Source: Kalmanozyma brasiliensis GHG001 (lineage: Eukaryota > Basidiomycota > Ustilaginomycetes > Ustilaginales). Taken from it: DNA of 64,000 nt. Of this stretch, positions 47,892 through 58,155 are shown one piece after another. Both the position numbers and the translations under genes were made by a program. Position 1 is the stretch's first letter. The number at the start of each line of letters is the position of its first letter. Where the stretch lies: NCBI RefSeq assembly GCF_000497045.1, contig NW_015961952.1, positions 124,001 through 188,000 of the forward strand, in the 5' to 3' direction. The notes beneath the pieces are model-generated. The model was not told the DNA's origin. It made no database searches and saw nothing but the letters and a program-made list of their open reading frames with translations.

Positions 47892-49505
47892 CTAATGCGA
47901 AGAGGCCTTCTTGATGTGCTCCAGAAAGACCTTGTTGATAGCCTCAAAGTGGGCTTCGTCGTTCTGATCGATCATCTCGCCTGCTGGTGCGTCGAGAGTG
48001 TAGGTCGGAGCGTAGTTGGGCCAGAACTTGTGGTCTGGAATCGCCGTATCATAGGAAATTGTTTCGAGCGAAGACGACGTAGAATCCTCGCTGCTCTCCT
48101 CTTTTTGGCTCGGATCTGATTCCGTGAGAGCTCGAGGCTCATCCTGCGTCGCTGCAACATCCGCTTTTCTCTTGGAATGATCCCTTTCCTCGAATCTGCC
48201 AAGACACGCAGCAGTGATCAAAGTCCAACATCTTGCCGCGTTCTCACTGCAGTATCCTCCGCCGCCCAATAGCAGCGTCGGCTTGTTCCAGCCCAGCACC
48301 CTCTGAATCGCCCTCACGTACGCGGCAGCCGAGAGGTTCCACACGGCCATCGGATCCCCCGCCAGCCCATCCACTCCACACTGCACCACGACCATCTTTG
48401 GCTGCCATGCCTCCACCAGCGGCTCGACATTGCTCGTCAGCACCCTCTCCAAGCTCGCATCCGACGTCCCAATGCCGAGCGGGATATTGAGCGTTTTGCT
48501 CCCGGCGCCCGTGTCGCTCTTGAGCGAGCCAGGTGGCGTGTATCGATTCGGATCCGCCGAAGGCGCATAGCAGGGAAAGAAGCCAGGTGCATAATGGTGG
48601 ATGCTGAGCGTGAGAACGTTTGGGCTGGAATGGAAAGCTTCCTCGACGCCGTCGCCCCAGTGCAGGTCGAGGTCGAGATAGAGCACCCGCTCGGCGCGCT
48701 TGGTCGTTTTGCGCCCGTCCTCCGTGGTCACTCTTCGGGGCTTCCGAAGAGAGAGGATCGCGAGGACGACATCGTTGACGTAGCAGAATCCGGAGGCAGA
48801 GTCTTTCTTGGCATGATGTCGCCCTCCATCCCACGCAATGGCAATGTCGGTTTGACCGGTAGCGAGAAGGTCCGCGGCGGTGATGGCGGCTCCTGCCACG
48901 AGCGCAACGTGCTGCGGCAGACCAGAGAAGGCTGGACAGTCGTCCTGAAGGCCGAATTGGTTTTTGGAGGGGCGAGGACGCTTGTAGCCACGCTCACGAT
49001 TGGTGCCGGTGACAGAGGAGGAGGGGCGAAGTTGGAGTTCCGATGAGGTGTCGGGATCGTGGGAAGATCGGTCGGAAGAAGCTGGTTCTTCATCCAAAGA
49101 GGAGGGAGAGTTGAGTCTACGTCGCTTGGCATCGGAGTGATGTTCGAGATCGCCGGCGCCCTTTGCGAGCTGCTTGACGAACGATTCTTCATGGTAGCTC
49201 GTCAGCTGCTGATGTGTCGCTGCGCGAGGCAGGTGGACCGTTGCCCGTTGTCTGTGAGCATCGTCAGATGACTGAGTGGGCGGATGCGCTGCGAATGCTT
49301 TCTGAAGCCGACCCGCTGATGAAGGACCGACACCCTTGTCGTCGGCGTCCTCCAGCCCAGAGAGATCGAGAAGGTCCAAATGGTAGGCGAGCGAATGGAC
49401 CAGCGACGAGCGGCCCTTGTTGGACGGTAGCAGGTCTGCATACTTGACTAGGTCGTCTGAGACGATGTAGGCTACCCGCCGTGACTTTGCATCAACTTCA
49501 GCCAT
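47892..49505 (-). CDS. HOS1: Class I histone deacetylase, HDAC8/Hos1-type
   Basis: A 537-residue zinc-dependent deacetylase. It starts VAYIVSDDLVKYADLLPSN, then SSLVHSLAYHLDLLD, like HDAC8. An insertion of about 90 Ser/Asp-rich residues separates this from the core. The core has the His pair in GGRHHAKKDSASGFCYVND, metal ligands in DLDLHWGDGVEEAF and CGVDGLAGDP, and catalytic Tyr in LGGGGYCSENAARCW. The GDPM and NAARCW details fit HDAC8/Hos1 better than Rpd3 or Hos2. The usual Ala before the metal Asp (CGAD) is Val here. It has an acidic Ser/Glu-rich stretch near the C-terminus. In yeast, Hos1 deacetylates cohesin Smc3. That role here is by homology only. Confidence 0.85.
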   Translation of the reverse strand: MAEVDAKSRRVAYIVSDDLVKYADLLPSNKGRSSLVHSLAYHLDLLDLSGLEDADDKGVGPSSAGRLQKAFAAHPPTQSSDDAHRQRATVHLPRAATHQQLTSYHEESFVKQLAKGAGDLEHHSDAKRRRLNSPSSLDEEPASSDRSSHDPDTSSELQLRPSSSVTGTNRERGYKRPRPSKNQFGLQDDCPAFSGLPQHVALVAGAAITAADLLATGQTDIAIAWDGGRHHAKKDSASGFCYVNDVVLAILSLRKPRRVTTEDGRKTTKRAERVLYLDLDLHWGDGVEEAFHSSPNVLTLSIHHYAPGFFPCYAPSADPNRYTPPGSLKSDTGAGSKTLNIPLGIGTSDASLERVLTSNVEPLVEAWQPKMVVVQCGVDGLAGDPMAVWNLSAAAYVRAIQRVLGWNKPTLLLGGGGYCSENAARCWTLITAACLGRFEERDHSKRKADVAATQDEPRALTESDPSQKEESSEDSTSSSLETISYDTAIPDHKFWPNYAPTYTLDAPAGEMIDQNDEAHFEAINKVFLEHIKKASSH

Positions 49506-50865
49506 GCTACCAAATCGTCCTCGGATATCACGAGACGCTACAAGTCAGCAAGAGCTCGTGAGGTGGAAGCGCAGGGTGCGAAAGCAACCAACTCCGAAGC
49601 TGAACTGTGCGCTGGACCCTGATTTTGGAAGAATGAAAGGTGAGCCGCAACGCGGTTCATCCCGGAGCTGCCTTTGCTTGAACCCCTCGTTCGGCCAAGC
49701 GCCAAAGCGTGACGCAGCGCAGCTGGGGCACGGCGGTTGTCCCTTCAGTCACGCTATCACTTCAGTCTCGCAATCGGCCTGATGATTCTTGGACTGTAGG
49801 ATGACAAACGAGAAGAAGGCAGGCTGGGTTTTTGACACGCCAGAAGAAGAGGGTCCAGAGATGAGACACGCGCCGGGACTGCGGCTTTTCCGAGCCGGTC
49901 CATTTGGGCGAAGCTGGAGACCTTCGGATGTCGCGTTCTGGCTCCATGCGGGATGGCGGACTAGACCGATCGGATTAGGGGACGATGATCCTGGGACAGA
50001 CCAGCGCAGCTTGTGAAGCGGGTCATCGACTGTCGGAAGCGCTTCCGATTGGAAAGTCACGCTGCTCAACCCACAGCGACTCGGCAGCAAAGGTGGGGCT
50101 AAGATTTTCGCGCTCTCTTGGCCCATGTCTGGCGAATTCTGATTTGACCGGCAACCGTCGGTGCGCGTCTGCTTTGTTTTTGCGCAGCCACCAGCCGAGC
50201 GAAATGAAAATCGAGCACGAAAGGCTGAGGGACCCGCTTTCTTTTCCAAGACCGGCCGGCTGTTCCGCTTTGCAGGCAAAGCGTTGACCGACCATCCGGT
50301 CTGGCTGGCCTATTCTTTCTCGTCGGCTTAAGCTCTAAGCTGCTGCGCCTTCTTCTCTTTCTCACCCTACACTCACTTCCATCGCTTTCGCTGCCGAAGC
50401 ACTCGAAGCTCAAGCTCTCGACCACCTCGCTGTCCATTTAGCTGACCTTGGCTGTCTTGCACAGTGTCGGCTCCTTCGCTTCCTCTCTTCATCCGGTGGG
50501 ACCCGCCGCTGCTTCATTCGTTCGCGTCAGTCCATCTGCGCTTCATCTGCGTCTTGGCGCAAGAACCAATCGAGGCGAGGTTAGTCACACGTTCATCGAT
50601 ACTGCAACACAAACAAAGCCCTCCTTTCCGACCCCGTTTCATTGGCCCCCACCAAACTCGCAAAGCCACCACCGCCCACCTTCCGTGCGCACGCCGTTTC
50701 CTTGTCAGGCTCGGCCCGGTTGCGCTTCGGTCTCATCCCATCCACCAAACATTCTATCCGGCTTAGACCTTCCGACCTTTCCGTCAACCATTCGACAAAG
50801 ATTGATTCCATCTTTCGTCCTCGCAACCTGCGACGTTCGAACCCGGAGACTCCAGTCCAGCCACG
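49506..50865. other. Divergent intergenic region HOS1-like / Zn2Cys6 factor
   Basis: 1.36 kb with no supported gene. The 400 bp before 50866 are C/T-rich and probably a long leader of the Zn2Cys6 gene. Minus-strand ORFs near 49.75-50.44 kb are basic and low-complexity and are not accepted. Confidence 0.5.
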
Positions 50866-53800
50866 ATGAACACGCCGCCCAAGTTCTCGCATTCGCGCCA
50901 AGGCTCTGTGGAGCACAACCTGCCCACATCCACCGCAGCCCATCTTCAGCATCCCGCTTTGTCCGGTCACAACGGCAGCGGCTCCCACACGCCGGGCGCC
51001 CACTCTCCTCTCACGCACTACGGTCATGCTCTCGCCTCGCTCGCCTACCCGTCTTCGTCGTACTCTCCCTACCGCACAGGGCACACACCTATCCCTTCCT
51101 GGGGCTCGTCCAATCCTGCCGCGCTTCATACAAGCAGCGCGACTCCTTCCGCCAAGAGGAGCCAGAGCAGGGATGCCGAAGAGGACGAAGAGGACGACGA
51201 CGAAGACGACGAAGACAACAGCGATGACTCGGACGACGATGACGAGGACGAGGACGACGATGATGACGCCGAAGACAGTGATACCGGCGACACCAGCAAG
51301 GCGAAGCAGGCCGGCAACAAACGCAAGCGCGACATCTCGCCCAAGTCGGCCAAGGCCAAGAAGGCGACCGGTGCCAAGGACAAGGCTGGCGGCGACAAGA
51401 CGGGCAATGGTGCGGATGGCAAGAGCGGTGCAGGAGGCAAAAAGCAAAAGCCCACACGAGGTGCTCGTGCTTGCACCAATTGTCGACGTCTCAAAATGCG
51501 TTGCGTAGGCGCCGAGAAGGGGCCACCGTGCAACCGCTGCCGCAACGGCAACCACGAGTGCATCTTTGAGGAGAGCAATCGCGGCAAGAAGGGAGGAAAG
51601 AACCAGAAAGCAGAGGCCATGCAGCAGAGTCTGCGCAAAATGGAGCAGACGCTCGCCACCGTGCTTCGAAGCATTCGCGACCCTGGTCTGGCGGCTCAGC
51701 ACGGCGGCATGGTCACTCGCAGCCCTTCGCCTTCCTTCCCTCGCGAGCCGGAACGTCCTCTTCCCAAAGAAACGCAGCGATCCGATCCTCGCCTCACGCA
51801 CTCCAATTCGTTCTCCGGAACCGACTACGGTCCGCGCTCGCCCTGGACCCGTGTCGCCGATCCGTACTCTTCGCACGGCACCCACGCCGGCGCTTCCCCC
51901 GCCCGGATCAGCAATGACGGCGCTAGCCCCGTGAACACCATCAACCCCAACGCCATGGCCCAGAGGAGCGCCCCCTCCACGGACGGCAGCACGCACTCTC
52001 CCGCGCACAACCACGGCAACCAAGGAACCCGATTCCTCGAGCCGCTCCCGCATCATCATCGTCAACAGACCCGACCCGGCGCGTCTGGCTCGGAAGCTCC
52101 ACGCCACAAGAGCTCTCGCGGCTCGCCACGTCTCCACTCGCTGCCCGACAACACGCTCAATCCGCTCGGTTTGCTTGCGGAGGCCAGTCTCCACAACACG
52201 CACCGGGCACGCAAGCTCGCCCGCAGTGCTGGCAGCAGCAGCGGTCGCGACAAGGACAGCCAGCGGTCGGGCAGCACAGGAGGTCAGAGTCCCGACAAGA
52301 CAGTCAAGTCCGAAGGGGGCGAAGACGCCACGCCCGCCGGAGAAGGGGGCGCAGCGGATGGATCGAGTCGCCAGATCCCGCTCGGTGTCGCCTCGCAGAA
52401 CTACTTCCGACCTGGGCCCATGACCATCTTGCCTCTGCGTCGCATCATCATCGAGCGCGAGATGCCGCCCGAGCTGCTGACCCTTGGCATCGTCACGTCC
52501 GAAGAGGTGCTCGACCTCTTCAGCATCTTCTTCCGACGATGCACGCAGCACGTGTGCCTGCTCGATGCCGAGTGGCATACTCCCACATTCATCTGCAGTC
52601 GCTCGCCTTTCCTCTTCACTTGCGTCTGCACCGTCGCTGCCAAGTTCTATGAGCGCAGGCCGGACCTTCACGCCAAGTGTCTCGCTCTCACGCGCAAGGT
52701 TGCTTTCGATGTCGTCAATCGCGGCTTCAAGAGCATCGAGATTGTGCAGGGCTTCTTGCTCATGGCGCTGTACGCACAGCCTGCCGAGCGCTTCGAAGAG
52801 GACAAGACGTGGATGTACAGCGGTATCGCTCTCCGCATGGCTACCGATCTCAACCTGCACCGCAAGAGTGTGGCGACGTTCAACCACAGCCCGCACCCCG
52901 ACGACCCTGCGGTGCTCGACCGCGAGCGCGAGATCCTCAACCGCGAACGTACCTGGTACGTCTGCTTCGCTATGGATCGCGGCCTGAGCATCCAAATGGG
53001 CAAGCCGTACACCATTCGCGAAGACTGGATCATTCGCAACTGCCGCAACTGGGGCAGCCGTTTCAGCCGGCCCTGGGATATGTCCGTCAGCGCCGTCGTC
53101 GATCTCTACCGTATCAGCTCGAGGCAGCTTGACTTCCTCTACTCGTCCACCTCGTCGGTGTCGGGGCTCAACACGGAGATCGACTACTCGCTCGTGCTCC
53201 CCGTCTTCAACGAGCAACTGCAGGAATGGCGCGAGGAGTGGAAGTGGCGTGGTCTCTTCTCGATGCCCGACGAGGGCGAGGAGTACGTGGAGAAGAAGAA
53301 GCGCAAGATGGCCATCGCTGCGGAGAAGGCGGCTGCCAAGGAGAAGAGCAAGGGCAAAGGCGCGTCGGCCAGCAGCAAGGCCAGCGCAGAGCCTGGCGCG
53401 AAAGAGGGCGCTGCCACGAACGGAGCCGCCGCTGCCAAGGACGTCAAGTACGAGTACGACGACGATGACGAAGACGCCGAGAACCTCGACCTCAACACGC
53501 GCATCATGATCCACACGTATAGCTCGATCCCCATTCGGTACAGCTTTGCGGTCTTGGTGCTCAACTCGTTCGGTTTGCAGCAGGCTGTCGACCACCCGAT
53601 CGGGGCTAGCCTGGATCGGGCCCAGTACTTTGCCAAGTGTCTCGAGGCGGCCAAGACGATCGTGGTGCAGTGCACGGGTCCTTCGCGACGCAACATGCGA
53701 TATGCGCCGGATGTGCACATTCTGACGCTCGCCTATGCGTGCGTCTTCCTGCTCAAGCTGATTCGACCTGCCTTTGCCGGCTACGTCGACGAGGACTCGA

Positions 53801-54582
53801 TCCTGGCGCTGGTGCAGGATGCGGTCGACATGCTCGGCGAAGCGGCGGTCAACGAGACCCACACTCCGTACCTGTACGCCTCGTTCCTCAAGGCGCTCCT
53901 GCAAGCGCGACGGGACCACACGACGGCGTCCAAGTCGGCGACGGGTAGCCGCGTCGTCTCTCGCGCAGTGACACCCGAAGCGATGGACACGGACGAGGCT
54001 ACCGCCGGTCTCGAAGGGAACGCAAGTCACAGTCGCACCAACACCGAAGGTGGACTTGCGGGCGGAAATGGCATGGTCGACGGCATTGCCAATTCGCTGG
54101 ATCCTTCCTCCGCCGACTTTGCTGCCGGCGCCAACGGCACAGATGGCGTCAACTGGCCTAGCCAGATGTTCGCCGCCTCCTCCGGCATGGACGAGTTCTG
54201 GGGCTCCCTCCTGCCACCCGGCTTCACCCAGACGTCAATGCACGACCTGTTCGGCGCTAGCACCACCGACGCGGTGCACACGGGCATCCACGCCGAAGCC
54301 GAGGTCACGGAGCCCGCCCAACACGCGACCAAGTTCGGCATGGGCGGCGGCGGCGCGTTCGACTTTGGCGGTGGCGCTATCGGCAACGGCAACGGGGGCG
54401 TGCCGTTGAACAGCGCAGCGGCCAGCGCGGCTCTGGCCAACTCGATGAGCATGACCCCGTTGGCGAGTGGACATATCAGTGGAGCCAATACGCCGCATGG
54501 ATTCGGGAGTAGGAGCAGGAGGACGAGTGCGAGTCATTTCATGGGCGGATTGAGCGGCGTCAACTTTGATTTCTCGAGTTGA
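50866..54582 (+). CDS. Zn2Cys6 transcription factor with fungal-specific regulatory domain
   Basis: A 1238-residue single-exon protein. A Ser/His-rich start is followed by a strongly acidic tract (about residues 105-143, mostly Asp/Glu), a Lys-rich linker and a binuclear zinc cluster. The cluster is Cys203, 206, 213, 222, 225 and 232, spaced C-x2-C-x6-C-x8-C-x2-C-x6-C. A short coiled coil (KAEAMQQSLRKMEQTLATVL) follows, suited to dimer formation. The fungal_trans middle-homology region spans about residues 540-760 (LDLFSIFFRRCTQHVCLLD, GIALRMATDLNLHRKS, RTWYVCFAMDRGLSIQMGKP), interrupted by a Lys/Ala-rich insert. The Gly-rich C-terminus may activate. The target pathway is not recognisable. 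Confidence 0.9.
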   Translation: MNTPPKFSHSRQGSVEHNLPTSTAAHLQHPALSGHNGSGSHTPGAHSPLTHYGHALASLAYPSSSYSPYRTGHTPIPSWGSSNPAALHTSSATPSAKRSQSRDAEEDEEDDDEDDEDNSDDSDDDDEDEDDDDDAEDSDTGDTSKAKQAGNKRKRDISPKSAKAKKATGAKDKAGGDKTGNGADGKSGAGGKKQKPTRGARACTNCRRLKMRCVGAEKGPPCNRCRNGNHECIFEESNRGKKGGKNQKAEAMQQSLRKMEQTLATVLRSIRDPGLAAQHGGMVTRSPSPSFPREPERPLPKETQRSDPRLTHSNSFSGTDYGPRSPWTRVADPYSSHGTHAGASPARISNDGASPVNTINPNAMAQRSAPSTDGSTHSPAHNHGNQGTRFLEPLPHHHRQQTRPGASGSEAPRHKSSRGSPRLHSLPDNTLNPLGLLAEASLHNTHRARKLARSAGSSSGRDKDSQRSGSTGGQSPDKTVKSEGGEDATPAGEGGAADGSSRQIPLGVASQNYFRPGPMTILPLRRIIIEREMPPELLTLGIVTSEEVLDLFSIFFRRCTQHVCLLDAEWHTPTFICSRSPFLFTCVCTVAAKFYERRPDLHAKCLALTRKVAFDVVNRGFKSIEIVQGFLLMALYAQPAERFEEDKTWMYSGIALRMATDLNLHRKSVATFNHSPHPDDPAVLDREREILNRERTWYVCFAMDRGLSIQMGKPYTIREDWIIRNCRNWGSRFSRPWDMSVSAVVDLYRISSRQLDFLYSSTSSVSGLNTEIDYSLVLPVFNEQLQEWREEWKWRGLFSMPDEGEEYVEKKKRKMAIAAEKAAAKEKSKGKGASASSKASAEPGAKEGAATNGAAAAKDVKYEYDDDDEDAENLDLNTRIMIHTYSSIPIRYSFAVLVLNSFGLQQAVDHPIGASLDRAQYFAKCLEAAKTIVVQCTGPSRRNMRYAPDVHILTLAYACVFLLKLIRPAFAGYVDEDSILALVQDAVDMLGEAAVNETHTPYLYASFLKALLQARRDHTTASKSATGSRVVSRAVTPEAMDTDEATAGLEGNASHSRTNTEGGLAGGNGMVDGIANSLDPSSADFAAGANGTDGVNWPSQMFAASSGMDEFWGSLLPPGFTQTSMHDLFGASTTDAVHTGIHAEAEVTEPAQHATKFGMGGGGAFDFGGGAIGNGNGGVPLNSAAASAALANSMSMTPLASGHISGANTPHGFGSRSRRTSASHFMGGLSGVNFDFSS

Positions 54583-54720
54583 GCGGGCGAATGCAAGTTC
54601 TTTCATGCGCAGAGTCATGTGTGTGAAGTGACGTGTGATTGCGAGTGATTATGAGCGTGCTTGCACTTCGAACCACGGCCGAGATGTGTGAGAAGTGTTC
54701 GGGAAGGGGACTGCGAGCAA

Positions 54721-57700
54721 TCACGACGATGGCGACTGGTCAAACTCGAACGGATAGAGATCCGGATCCTTCCTCTCCTCCTTCTGCCCAGCCTGGCCCT
54801 CCGCCATGGGCACCCCGCTAACCGCCATGACCTTGTACTGCGTCCCCATGCCTGTCTCATCGACCAGCCTGTTCGCGGCGTCCTTGATGCGCTTCTCATC
54901 CTCGCCGTTCTTCCCGCGCACCAACCGCTCCGTGCGCATCTGCAGTCCCATGCCCACCAAAAAGTCCGCCTGGTCGAGCGGGCCGAGGTACCTCGCGTCC
55001 GTAGTCTGGATGGCCGACTTGAGATGCAGGAAATCAACATTGACCGTCAGATCGACCGCGCCGGGGTTGGTGAAGACAGGTACCAGCTGGTGATTCTGGA
55101 AGGCACGGAAGGACGAACCGTATGCGCAGTCTCCACCGTAGTCGATCACCAGAGCTACACCTCCTGCGCTGGCGGGAGTCAACCTGGTCGCCTCTTGACG
55201 TTCTACGTTGGCGAGACGATCTGCTTCCAGTGCTGCTTCCGCCTTGGCCTCCTCGGATCCTGGCGCAGCCGTCGAAGGTGGCCTAGGCACGCTGTTGGAT
55301 GGAGGGCTGGCAGGACGACCAGCAACCACCTCCCCAACCCGCCTCGCTACCGCCCACGCCTCCGGCGAAACCTCCACCCGCTGCCCGGGCTGCAAACTGC
55401 TAAACCGCGGGTTGTTCTGCACCAACATCTGCGCCCACGGCGTCGGTGTTGGGGCTAGTACAAACCCGAGCTCCTCTTTCTTCGGCTCCTCAGGTTGGCC
55501 TGGTTTGAGCACGGTGATCGCCGATTTGGGTGCGATGCCCACCATCACCTCGCGGAACTTCCCGTCTGCACCCTTTTCGAACATGTGTGTCGGGAGCGCA
55601 TCGAAGAACTCGTGTGCGGTGAGGATGGTGAACTCGTCCGGGAGGATGGGGAGCATGTCGATGGATGGGAACCATTCCACCACCACACCGTCTGTACCCG
55701 GATCTTCGTCGGCGCTCACAACACGTCTGTTGGACACAGCAAGTGCTTCCGTGATCGCAGCAAGCTGGAGCGCCATCAACCCATCACTCGTCTCCACCAG
55801 CTGGATGCGTTTGAGCGTCTTCATGAACGCCGGGAAGGTCGAAAAGGTTCGCAGCATGTCTGCGAGCAACGTACCTTTCCCTGGGCCGAGTTCGACGATG
55901 CGCGTCGAAGAGGGGGACGAGAGGGCCTGCCATCGAGCTAGGTAGAAGATCGCCACCAATTCGCCAAACACTTGACTGATCTCGGGAGAGGTGATAAAGT
56001 CACCCCGACTGCCAAGGACTTCGCGAGAGGTGGTGGGCGAGTTGGCGGACGAATAGTAGCCCTGCATGGGGTCGAGCAGACAGGTTCGCATGTAGGTTGA
56101 GACGGGCATGGGTCCCGAGGCGCGGATGCTGTCGAGGAGGATGTCGTTGAGCGATTTCGGTGATTTGGGGTTGAGAGAAGGGGAGGAGGTGGGAAGGATG
56201 GAGGAGGGAGGAGAGGAGTTGAGGGTGCGGAGGGAGGAGGAGAAGGACCGAGTGTGGATGCCACGCGCGACGGCGAATTGCATTGGTGTGGTGGTGGGTC
56301 CCATCAGACCTTGCGGCGCTGTAGTCGGTCGTGGGTGGCCCTTCCGAGCCTCGGCGGTGATCTTGGATGACGCTGGGGAAGGCGCGATGGGTGGAATGGC
56401 AAATGCTCGAAGCCCAGTGACGACCCGATCGCCACCGTTCAGCTCCGCATCAACAATCTGCTCGACAGCCTCAGTAGCGTACGCGACGCAGTCATTCAGA
56501 CTGACACCTGTGTAGCTCGCCCCTGCCAACGTTAGCTTTTCTGCCAGCGACTCGTCCTTTTCCAGTGCCGAGTGCAGTTGCGACATCCGCACCGGATGAC
56601 CGACGAGGTACCACGGAATGCAGTCCTTCTGCAGCGTCGCCTTGACCGTCACTCTCGAATCGTCTTCGAGCAGCGCACGGTCGATGCCGAGGTGCGAAGA
56701 GACGGCGTTGATCGCGCGCGCCTTCATGTCCTCTTCGCTGGGAAGGGTGGAGAGGGACGACCAGTGCGAGCCGCCCATCATGACGGTGAGCTTGACGGGC
56801 CGTGATGCGGGGTCGATGGAGTCTTGTTGAGGGATCGCGTCGCTGTCAAAGACGACGCCGAGGATGCCATCTTCGTTGCCTGGTGTTGTGCGTGGAATGA
56901 GGTAGCCGAAACCCTCGACGGGCACGAGGGGCTTGCTGGAAGAGGCGACAGCTTTTGGGGAGATGACGAGATTCACGACGCCTACGTTGGCCGAAGGGTT
57001 GTGCTTGAGATGCGGGAGGGATGCATTGGATGGCAGGAGATCCGCCAGCTGCGAAGAGGGAATGCTGGAGATGATTCGGTGCGCTTCGATAGTGTCCCCG
57101 CTCTCCGTCCGCAACAGTGTTTTGCCGGCGTCGTCAATCACGATAGACTGGACGGCATCGCCTTTTCTGACCTGTACCCCGCTCTCGGCCAAACGCGATT
57201 CCAACGCCTGCACGATCTCCTGTACCCCTTCTGGGAAGCTATATACGCTGACAGATTTGAAGCTGTCCACAATCTCCTTCCCGAGCTCCTTCTCGATCTG
57301 CTGCAGCCGCTCCTCTTTCGCCGCCTTCACTGCCGCCTCTTGTGCCGGCAGCGCACGATGGCTTTTGTTTCTCTTGATCGGCAGCATACTCCGCAGCACG
57401 CCTCCGTGCACGCGTTCCGCCTCCCATAGGAATGGCAACACCGCTCGCACACTGAGCCGCCTTGTGTCGCCCGCGTAGATCCCATGAATCACAGCGGAAA
57501 TCAGGTTCTCCGCTAGCCCTTTCCCGAAGCGACGCGAGACAAACGAGTCGACGCTTTCGTCCTCGATCCACTCCCTCTGCTGTAGTCGTTGCTTTTCAGA
57601 GGCCGACTCGGACCGTGGGCGGGCAAAACGAGATGGGACTCGTGCTTCACGGAGCACCCCGGGAATGATCGATCGTAGAAACGGCAGTTTGACCAGCGCC

Positions 57701-58155
57701 GAGAGGAGCGAAGATATGCTACTTGGCAGCTTCGCGAGCCGGTCTGGGTAGTACAGATACCTGTTCTGAGCCGAAGGCGCGGTCTTGGGAACTTTCAGCA
57801 TGCGCTCTAGCAGCCCCAAAGACCGGACGAGCTCCAGCATCATCAGGCCCGAGTAGCCGGCGGGTCGGATGCTGCGTGGCCCCTTCTCGATCAGCGCTTC
57901 TGTCTCGGTCGATGAGAGAGAGATGCGCTCTGAGTCGATCCAGCCGCCGAGTCTGTTCTGCTTCTCGAAGAGGACGATGTCGTAGCGGTCATTGGGAAGC
58001 TGTTGGGAGAGGCGGTAGGCGGAGGTGAGGCCTGAAATGCCGCCGCCCAGGACGGCGATGCGTTTCTTGTCGGAGAGTAGAGCCGTCGAGGTCGACAACG
58101 CTCTTGACCCGCACGCCGGGTAGCGCAGCCGTGCTGCTGATCTTGTTATCAGCAT
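54721..58155 (-). CDS. HEM14: Fusion: protoporphyrinogen oxidase (Hem14) + NDUFAF7-type methyltransferase
   Basis: One uninterrupted 1144-codon frame. Residues 1-28 look like a mitochondrial presequence. Residues about 31-575 are protoporphyrinogen IX oxidase: FAD Rossmann motif VLGGGISGLTSAYRLS (35-50), FEKQNRLGGWI, and the C-terminal FAD block LTLAGASYTGVSLNDCVAYA. From about residue 665 a complete NDUFAF7/MidA methyltransferase follows: GDFITSPEISQVFGELVA, SAM motif ELGPGKGT (755-762), AHEFFDALPTH, ALVIDYGG and NPGAVDLTVNVDF, with an insert at about 945-997. The linker holds MQFAVARGIHTRSFSSSLR (Met625), which resembles a second presequence. Hem14 makes protoporphyrin IX at the inner membrane; NDUFAF7 methylates NDUFS2 in complex I assembly. 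A bicistronic or internally initiated arrangement is the alternative. Confidence 0.88.
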   Translation of the reverse strand: MLITRSAARLRYPACGSRALSTSTALLSDKKRIAVLGGGISGLTSAYRLSQQLPNDRYDIVLFEKQNRLGGWIDSERISLSSTETEALIEKGPRSIRPAGYSGLMMLELVRSLGLLERMLKVPKTAPSAQNRYLYYPDRLAKLPSSISSLLSALVKLPFLRSIIPGVLREARVPSRFARPRSESASEKQRLQQREWIEDESVDSFVSRRFGKGLAENLISAVIHGIYAGDTRRLSVRAVLPFLWEAERVHGGVLRSMLPIKRNKSHRALPAQEAAVKAAKEERLQQIEKELGKEIVDSFKSVSVYSFPEGVQEIVQALESRLAESGVQVRKGDAVQSIVIDDAGKTLLRTESGDTIEAHRIISSIPSSQLADLLPSNASLPHLKHNPSANVGVVNLVISPKAVASSSKPLVPVEGFGYLIPRTTPGNEDGILGVVFDSDAIPQQDSIDPASRPVKLTVMMGGSHWSSLSTLPSEEDMKARAINAVSSHLGIDRALLEDDSRVTVKATLQKDCIPWYLVGHPVRMSQLHSALEKDESLAEKLTLAGASYTGVSLNDCVAYATEAVEQIVDAELNGGDRVVTGLRAFAIPPIAPSPASSKITAEARKGHPRPTTAPQGLMGPTTTPMQFAVARGIHTRSFSSSLRTLNSSPPSSILPTSSPSLNPKSPKSLNDILLDSIRASGPMPVSTYMRTCLLDPMQGYYSSANSPTTSREVLGSRGDFITSPEISQVFGELVAIFYLARWQALSSPSSTRIVELGPGKGTLLADMLRTFSTFPAFMKTLKRIQLVETSDGLMALQLAAITEALAVSNRRVVSADEDPGTDGVVVEWFPSIDMLPILPDEFTILTAHEFFDALPTHMFEKGADGKFREVMVGIAPKSAITVLKPGQPEEPKKEELGFVLAPTPTPWAQMLVQNNPRFSSLQPGQRVEVSPEAWAVARRVGEVVAGRPASPPSNSVPRPPSTAAPGSEEAKAEAALEADRLANVERQEATRLTPASAGGVALVIDYGGDCAYGSSFRAFQNHQLVPVFTNPGAVDLTVNVDFLHLKSAIQTTDARYLGPLDQADFLVGMGLQMRTERLVRGKNGEDEKRIKDAANRLVDETGMGTQYKVMAVSGVPMAEGQAGQKEERKDPDLYPFEFDQSPSS

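Noticed and set aside
49749..50437. Minus-strand basic ORFs upstream of the HOS1-like gene
   Set aside because: Low-complexity Arg/Ser-rich, overlapping one another, no conserved motif; lie in a promoter/leader region.
50593..54030. 1145-codon minus-strand ORF antisense to the Zn2Cys6 gene
   Set aside because: Arg/Gly/Val-rich shadow; the plus strand carries the zinc cluster and fungal_trans domain.
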